Source: Dipteronia dyeriana
Taxonomy: Eukaryota > Streptophyta > Magnoliopsida > Sapindales > Sapindaceae
Length of the DNA stretch: 64,000 nt
Direction of reading: 5' to 3'
Assembly (NCBI GenBank): GCA_032871835.1
Contig: CM065297.1
Span: 18,578,098-18,642,097, forward strand
Shown here piece by piece: positions 57,972 through 64,000 of this stretch (the first letter of the stretch is position 1; each line of letters starts with the position of its first letter). The position numbers were made by a program, and so were the translations under genes. The notes beneath the pieces are model-generated. The model ran no database searches. It worked only from the letters and a program-made list of their open reading frames with translations, and was not told the DNA's origin.

Positions 57972-58421
57972 GTAAGTTTGACTTAATTGATATTGACTTT
58001 TCATTTACCTTGAATAAATAAATAAACTAGGCATGCAATCAGTTGTTTTTTTTTCTTTCTTTTAACAATAATCTGTATCAGCTTAGTTTATCACCTAGCC
58101 AGGTCTTTAATTGTCTCAAACTGGTCATTTAGCAACATTTGTAATTTGTTAGCATGTGTGTTTCTATGCACTGTTTCCCCTTCTCATACTTAGCGACCAG
58201 TAAGAAATCGTTTATTATCAAATACATTTTTACACAAACCTGAGGGTTGGCACCTCCGAGATTTTTACAATCAGAACTATAAGTAGCAAGTATATTATGG
58301 AAATGGTATTGCCAAACAACAAGCCACGATCTGTGGAGTAAGGTGGATTATCGGTTATGAGATCTCAATTATGTTTCTCTATCTCAATTCCTCTGGCATA
58401 ACTTGTTTTATAGTATGATAG
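57972..58421. other. Start of intron 5 of the PGK-like gene
   Basis: The GTAAGT donor at 57972 is followed by ordinary AT-rich intron sequence up to the probable LTR start. No gene is seen. Confidence 0.55.
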
Positions 58422-58896
58422 TGTAGAATTATTAGTATTTATCTTTATTATTTATTTTATCTAGGATAGAGTTTTATTATTTAAAATAAGAGATAAAGAT
58501 TATTCTTTATCTCATGCTTAGAACTTAGCCAAAACTATATTCTAGGAAGTCTGTTGCCTTGAATGATATAAGTTTTGTATCAGTTTATTTACTAAATAAG
58601 ATTTTGGAAACTCTCTCTCCAAAATTCACATGGTATCAGAGCCTCCTCTGAAAACATAAAATGACAAAATACTAAATGGCTACTCTTTCCCCTTCAGAGA
58701 AGTCTTCCAGCTTCCGCATCCATCTTCTTCTGAAGAACCAGAACCATTATCTTCAAATAGTGGTCGTGGATCTAACAATGGGAATAATGATAACATTCCC
58801 CATATGCCAATCACTGGGCATAAACTCACAGGACACAATTACCTTCAATGGTCTCAGTTTGTGTCATGGTTTATTCAAGGTAAAGGATGGGATGAT
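58422..58896 (+). mobile_element. 5' end of an outer Ty1/copia element, split by a second insertion
   Basis: A probable LTR (about 58422-58630, starting TGTAGAATTATTAG and ending AAAATTCACA) is followed by the primer site TGGTATCAGAGCC at 58631. A gag start follows (MATLSPSEKSSS, with frameshifts, then ITGHKLTGHNYLQWSQF in another frame). The coding sequence stops at 58896, where the next LTR begins. The remainder should lie beyond the window. Confidence 0.65.
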
Positions 58897-59174
58897 TGTT
58901 GGAAAAGGCATGTTGGAAAGTGTTGACTAGGAGTGATTGTAGGAGTAAAATCCTAGGAGGATTCCTAGGAATCAAATCAGTTGACTAGGAGTGATTCTAG
59001 GAATTAAATTCCTTTAAGTGTTGTCTAATTGAGTTGACTAATTGATTAGCTAATTAGTAGGAATTTTTATCCTTAATTGTATCCCTAATTGTAGGCAGTC
59101 TCTTATGTATATATATGAGACCTATTGTAATTCTTTAGTAATCAATCAATACAAATCAATATACAAAAGTTTTC
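58897..59174 (+). repeat. 5' LTR of the nested copia
   Basis: It begins TGTTGGAAAAGGCATGTTGG and ends AAAAGTTTTCA. It contains internal repeats of GACTAGGAGTGATT and AATCCTAGGAGGATT. TATGTATATATATGAG at about 59105 is a likely TATA region. Confidence 0.85.
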
Positions 59175-59253
59175 ATGGTATTCTGACGAGAGTTCTTGGA
59201 CTTCTTCTTTGCTTTTTTCTATTCTTTTCTTGTTTCACTCTTAATCTATCACT

Positions 59254-61145
59254 ATGTCCGAAGACTCTTTGGCTTCTAACCTGCCTACCTCCGCTGAAAA
59301 TCAGCCACCACTCAATCCTCCTTCTGATCATCATCCGGTTAAAATCACCAACATCAAACATAATGGGGACAATTTTCTTCACCGGCCCCTTTCTATCCAG
59401 ATGTATATCCGGGGCAGAGGCAAAATAGGCTATCTAACAGGAGATAAAGTCGAACCAAGAGCCACAGATGCTTAGCATGCAATCTAGGATGCTGAAAATT
59501 CCATGGTGATGGCTTGGCTAGTTAATTCTATGGAGGACGAAATCAATGCAAATTATACAGGGTATACTACGGCTAAGGAGATGTGGGAGAACTTGAAGCA
59601 GTTGTATTCTGTTCTGGGCAACCAGTCCCAGATATATGAGATCCAACTGAAGATTGGAGAAGCAAGCAAGGCACAGAAACTGTTACCAAACATTTTGCTG
59701 GTCTCAAGCGTCTTTGGCAAGACCTTGATATGTTCTATGACATAAATGGAAGCATTCGGCTGATGGAACATACTTCCAAAAGGTAGGGTTAAATGTACAG
59801 TTTGATGAGGTCCGGGGCAGGATTGTAGGAAGACAACCACTCCCTTCTATAAGCGAAGTCTTTGCTGAAGTGAGAAGGGAGGAAAGCAGACGTGTGGTGA
59901 TGCTGGGAAAGAAGAGTGAATCCGATCCTATTGAGACTTCTGCTCTAGTCTCACAGGAGGTAAGTAGGTAACAGCTTGTGAAGTTCAGACTCGCAGGAGT
60001 GAAGATAAACCAAGAGTATGGTGTGACCACTACAATAAGCCAAAGCACACCGGTGAGACATGTTGGAAACTTCATGGCAAGCCGGCCAACTGGAAACCTA
60101 GGGACAAATTAGCCTCTACCGCCCACTCAGCAGGACAGTCCTTCCTCAATAAGGATCAAGTGGATCAACCCCTGAAATTACTTTTATCTAATTTCGGAAC
60201 AAACTGCTCTAATTCTAGCAGTTTCCTAGCCCATACAGGTATTCTCTCTATTGGTTTTTTGAGCAATTACACACCTACACCTTGGATCATTGATTCAGGT
60301 GCATTCGACCATGTGACTAGCATCTCATCTTTGTTTCAAACCTATGTACCTTGTGCTGGTCATCAAAAGGTAAAAATTGATGATGGAAGTCTCTCTAGCA
60401 TTGTTGGAAAGGGTTCCATCAAACTGTCTGATAACCTTATCCTAAATTCTGTTTTACATGTACCTAATATGTCTTGTAACTTATTGTCAGTTAGCAAACT
60501 ATCTCAAGATTCTAACTGTTCTGTTGTGTTTTATCCTACTAAATGTGAATTTTAGGATATGGTTACGAGGAAGATGATTGGCAGTGCTTGGATGAGAGAT
60601 GGACTCTACTATTTTGAGGACACCCTGAGTTATTCATTAGTTCTAGGGTTAAATTGTGGTGTTAGTTCTTTCACTGCAAAAGATCAAATTATGGTGTGGC
60701 ATTATAGACTAGGTCATCCTAGTTTTGCATATTTGAAGCATTTGTTTCCTATATTTCAAAATCCATCAATAAAGGAATTTCAATGTGATGTATGTTGCTT
60801 CTCTAAATGAACCCGAAATCCTTATGTTTCTAAATCATATCGTGCATCAAAACCTTTTTATCTCGTGCATAGTGATGTGTGTGGACCTTCTAATATTCCT
60901 ACACTCACTGGAGAACGTTGGTTTGTTACTTTTATAGATGACCACACGTTTATGCTGGTAGTACCTAATGCACACAAAGTCTGAAGTTGTAAACATTTGT
61001 AAAGATTTTTACAAAATGATTGAAAACCAGTTTCAATCAACATTTTGCATAGTGATAATGGTACTAAATACTTTAATCAAACTCTTAGTAATTTTATGAG
61101 TGAAAATGGAATTCAACATCAATCCACATGCAGAATTACCCACCC

Positions 61146-61198
<53 letters not shown>

Positions 61199-63764
61199 AG
61201 CAAAACAAGTATAGCAGAAAGGAAGAACCGCCATCTTCTAGAAGTAAGTAGGGCCCTCATTTTGTCCATGAATGCCCCTAAATACCTCTGGGTAGAAGAA
61301 GTTCTTACTGTTGCATACTTAATCAATCGGGTACCATCTAGGGTTTTAAAACATGACACTCATTTGAATTATTTTAAGAAATGTTTCCCTGCAAACCGAT
61401 TGAGTTCCAATTTGAGCCTTCAAATTTTTGGATGTACTATTTTTGCCCATCAACCTCATATCTCCCATTTTAAACTTGATACAAGGGCAGAAAAATGTGT
61501 TTTTATTGGGTATGCACCGAATAAAAAAGGGTATAAATGTTTTAATCCTAGAAATAGGAAAACTTATGTCAGCATGAATGTTACTTTTTATGAAAACAGA
61601 CCATTTTTTGGTAATCATCTTCAGGGGGAGAGAAGACAGGAAGATGATTTTGGGTGTTTTTGGGAAACTGATCAGATTTCTAATCAGAATCCTGATTTCT
61701 TGCCCTCTAATCAGCTTCCAGATCAAATTATTCCTCTTTTAGTTTCATCTGTTTTTCCACTTGAATCCACTCTGTCTAATTAGGAAACTGGTGATCAAAA
61801 GGAATTGATTGTCTGATTTGGATTCTCATAAGACAATGGATAATCAAGAAAATCTTTTTTCAAATGGAATTGATTTTGAACGACTAGAGTTTAGTTCTTT
61901 GCCACATCATACTGACACTAGTGCAGAGGGAGAAACATCACAAGATAAGAACCCAAATCTGGGCAATTATCCTGCTGTAGAGCTGAAAGTGTACACTCGG
62001 AGGAAAACACTTGTTAACAGAGTCCAATCTCATCAGAGACCAGATCAATCACAACCTCCTAGACCAGATTCTGACATAACTCAGCATGTTAAGATTTCTG
62101 TGTCTAATCTTTTACTACCACCTAAATCTGTGTCTAAACCTGTTGAAAACCAGTCAATGTGGAGCAATCTGAAATTGATCTAGACATTCCTATTGCTATT
62201 AGGAAAGGTGTTAGATCTTGCACCTCTCATCCAATAGCCAAGTTCATGTCTTATCATAAGCTGTCTGAAAATTACAGAGCCTTTCATCTAGTCTGTCAAA
62301 CCTCGTTATACCTAAAACCATACAGGAAGCCTTGTCTAACCCAAACTGGAAACATGTTGTTTTGATGTCAGCTCTAAAAAAAACGAACTTGGGAGATTGT
62401 AAACCTACCTAAGGAGAAGAAGACTGTTGGGTGCTAGTGGGTTTTTACAATCAAATGTAGGGCCGATGGGTCTTTTGAAAGGTACAAAGCTAGGCTTGTC
62501 GCAAAAGGGTTCACACAAACTTACGGGCTTGACTATCATGAAATCTTTGCTCCAGTGGCCAAAATTAATTCCATTCGGGTCCTTTTATCTGTGGTAGTAA
62601 ATTACAATTGGCTGCTGTACTAGTTAGATGTAAAAAGTGTTTTTTAAATGGGGACTTAGAAGGAGAGGTATTTATGGAACTTCCACCAGGTTTTGAAAAA
62701 AAGTTAGGAAGTGGGAAGGTTTGTAGGCTAGTCAAATCTTTGTATGGACTAAAACAGTTCCCTAGAGCATGGTTTGAAAGGTTTGGGAGAGTTGTGAGGA
62801 AATTTGGCTATAACCAGAGCCAAGGTGACCATACAATGTTCTTTAAACATTCTAAAGAGGGAAAGAGAGCCATTTTGATTGTATATGTGGATGATATAAT
62901 CCTAACCGGGGATGATATAAGTGAGATTGAAAATTTATAAAAGGCTTTGGTAAGTGAGCTTGAAATCAAGGATTTGGGAGAGTTAAAATACTTTCTTAGG
63001 ATGGAATTTGCAAGATCCGAGAAGGGAATTTGCAAGATCCGAGAAGGGAATTTTCATCTCTCAAAGGAAGTATATACCGTATATATTGAAAGAGAGGAAT
63101 GTTGGGTTGTAAGCCAGCCGAGACACCTATTGGGCCCAATCTCAAACTTGATGCTGCAAATTCAGAAACATAGATTGACAAAGGGCAGTATCAGCGGCTT
63201 GTGGGGAGGTTGATTTACTTAGCTCACACCAGGGCCGATATCTCATTTGCTGTCAGCGTGGTAAGCCAATTCATGCACTCACCAGGTCCTCAACACCATA
63301 AAGCTGTTTTAAGGATATTGAGATGCCTAAAGGGGGCACTGGGCAAAGGTTTATTATTTGAAAACAAAGTACATCTGCAGGTTGAGGTTTATACAGATAC
63401 TTACTGGGTTGGGAGTGTTACTAACAAAAGATCAAATTTTGGTTATTGTGCTTTTGTTGGTGGGAACCCTGATACTTGGAGAAGCAAGAAACAAGGAGTG
63501 GTGGCAAGGAGCAGTGCTGAAGCTGAGTTTAGAGCAACTGCACTTGGTATTTGTGAGGTTTTGTGGATCAAGAGGCTACTTGAGGATCGTAAAATACAAG
63601 TACCACAACTATTAAAGCTTTACTTTGATAATAAATCAGCAATTGCTATTGCACATAATCCAGTTCTACATGATATAACTAAACATGTGGAAATAGACAA
63701 AGCATTTTATCAAGGGGAAATTGGAGAATGGACAGATTTGCATGCCATATCTACCAACATCTGA
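59254..63764 (+). pseudogene. Gag-pol remains of the nested copia
   Basis: Gag is at 59254-59745 (HNGDNFLHRPLSIQM, WLVNSMEDEINANY). A zinc-knuckle remnant is at about 60015-60085. The protease has WIIDSGAFDHVTS at about 60283. The GAG-pre-integrase is at about 60690 (VWHYRLGHPSFAYL). The integrase is at about 60840-61620, interrupted by a C run (61147-61198). Reverse transcriptase is at about 62180-62940 (AILIVYVDDIILTGD). RNase H is at 63201-63764 (RSSAEAEFRATALG, YFDNKSAIAIAHN). Stops at 59473, 60553, 60808, 61781 and 62938 and several frame changes inactivate it. RNase H is the best preserved part. Confidence 0.87.
61147..61198 (+). repeat. Homopolymer run of 52 C
   Basis: Fifty-two uninterrupted C residues stand where the integrase should read through TPQQNG. 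This gives poly-proline frames on plus and poly-glycine on minus that have no biological meaning. Confidence 0.95.
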
Positions 63765-63868
63765 ACAGATTGCAGATTGTCTCACTAAAGGATTGCCAAA
63801 GAATCAGTTTAAAAAGCTGGTATGCAAGCTAGGTTTGGAAGATATTTTCAAACCAGCTTGAGGGGGAG

Positions 63869-64000
63869 TGTTGAAAAAGGCATGTTGGAAAGTATTGACT
63901 AGGAGTGACTCATGGAGTAAAATCCTAGGAGGATTTCTAGGAATCAAAATCAGTTGACTAGGAGTGATTCTAGGAGTATAATCCTAGGATATAATTTCTA
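63869..64000 (+). repeat. 3' LTR of the nested copia, cut by the window end
   Basis: It begins TGTTGAAAAAGGCATGTTGG right after the purine tract and matches the 5' LTR from its first base as far as the window reaches. Confidence 0.87.

Larger units (their letters stand above)
58897..64000 (+). mobile_element. Ty1/copia element nested in the outer copia
   Basis: The 5' LTR (58897-59174) and the start of the 3' LTR (63869 to window end) match over the visible part with about one difference per ten bases. The primer site (TGGTATTCTGAC) follows at 59175 and the polypurine tract TTGAGGGGGAG precedes the 3' LTR. The interior has copia order. It resembles the copia element in the EMC5 intron but has different LTRs. 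The target duplication should be ATGAT (58892-58896); its partner lies outside the window. Confidence 0.85.

Noticed and set aside
61033..61359. Poly-glycine ORF on minus and poly-proline ORFs on plus
   Set aside because: Direct translations of the 52-C run in a broken copia integrase.
1..64000. CRISPR arrays, phage, bacterial operons, tRNA or rRNA genes
   Set aside because: None is visible; gene structure with introns and plant retroelements shows plant nuclear DNA. The regular AAAAAAGCTCGATCC arrays have no unique spacers of constant length and are transposon repeats.

Overview
This window looks like nuclear DNA of a eudicot plant. It is AT-rich, the genes carry short GT-AG introns, there are small auxin-up RNA (SAUR) genes, and long stretches are nested LTR retrotransposons, Mutator-like elements (MULEs) and MITEs. 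I cannot name the species. No bacterial, viral or organellar gene organisation is present, and I saw no tRNA, rRNA or CRISPR array.

Layout. Positions 1-9274 hold two decayed SAUR-like genes (4298-4605 with a frameshift, 7405-7800 with an in-frame stop), similar upstream regions, and several MITEs, including a hAT MITE with a perfect 8-bp target duplication at 6265-6452. Positions 9275-24380 are one non-coding LTR element (LARD type). It is split by an 8.5-kb Kaonashi-type MULE (14894-23424) that carries a broken mudrA transposase and a broken DUF1985/Ulp1-like protease cargo, and that is flanked by the 9-bp duplication TAGAAAGAT.

Positions 25850-37273 are the gene-rich part: an intact SAUR (+), a six-exon thylakoid-lumen TPM-domain gene (-) with a 1.5-kb MULE in an intron and a probable GC-AG intron, the complex I ESSS subunit (-, three exons) head-to-head with TFIID subunit TAF8 (+, intronless, short uORFs in its leader), and another intact SAUR (-). 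Positions 37694-42808 are a decayed Ty1/copia element on the minus strand.

Positions 44004-53349 are a four-exon EMC5 / membrane magnesium transporter gene (-). Its last intron is about 8.8 kb and is filled by a truncated copia element fused to a non-autonomous LTR element with a gag/protease-like interior. Two further DNA elements (53761-54318 hAT, 54461-56029 MULE) separate it from a divergent phosphoglycerate-kinase-like gene (+, five exons visible, continuing past the window). The intron entered at 57972 holds two nested copia elements, the inner one carrying a 52-nt run of C inside its integrase region.

The host genes do not form an operon. They are ordinary independent plant genes (auxin response, chloroplast lumen, mitochondrial complex I, general transcription, ER membrane, PGK family). 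Most of the unusual material is transposon architecture: nesting with readable target duplications, same-orientation subterminal arrays in the MULE, and a deletion that fused two retroelements. I did not find a convincing new enzymatic or defence system.
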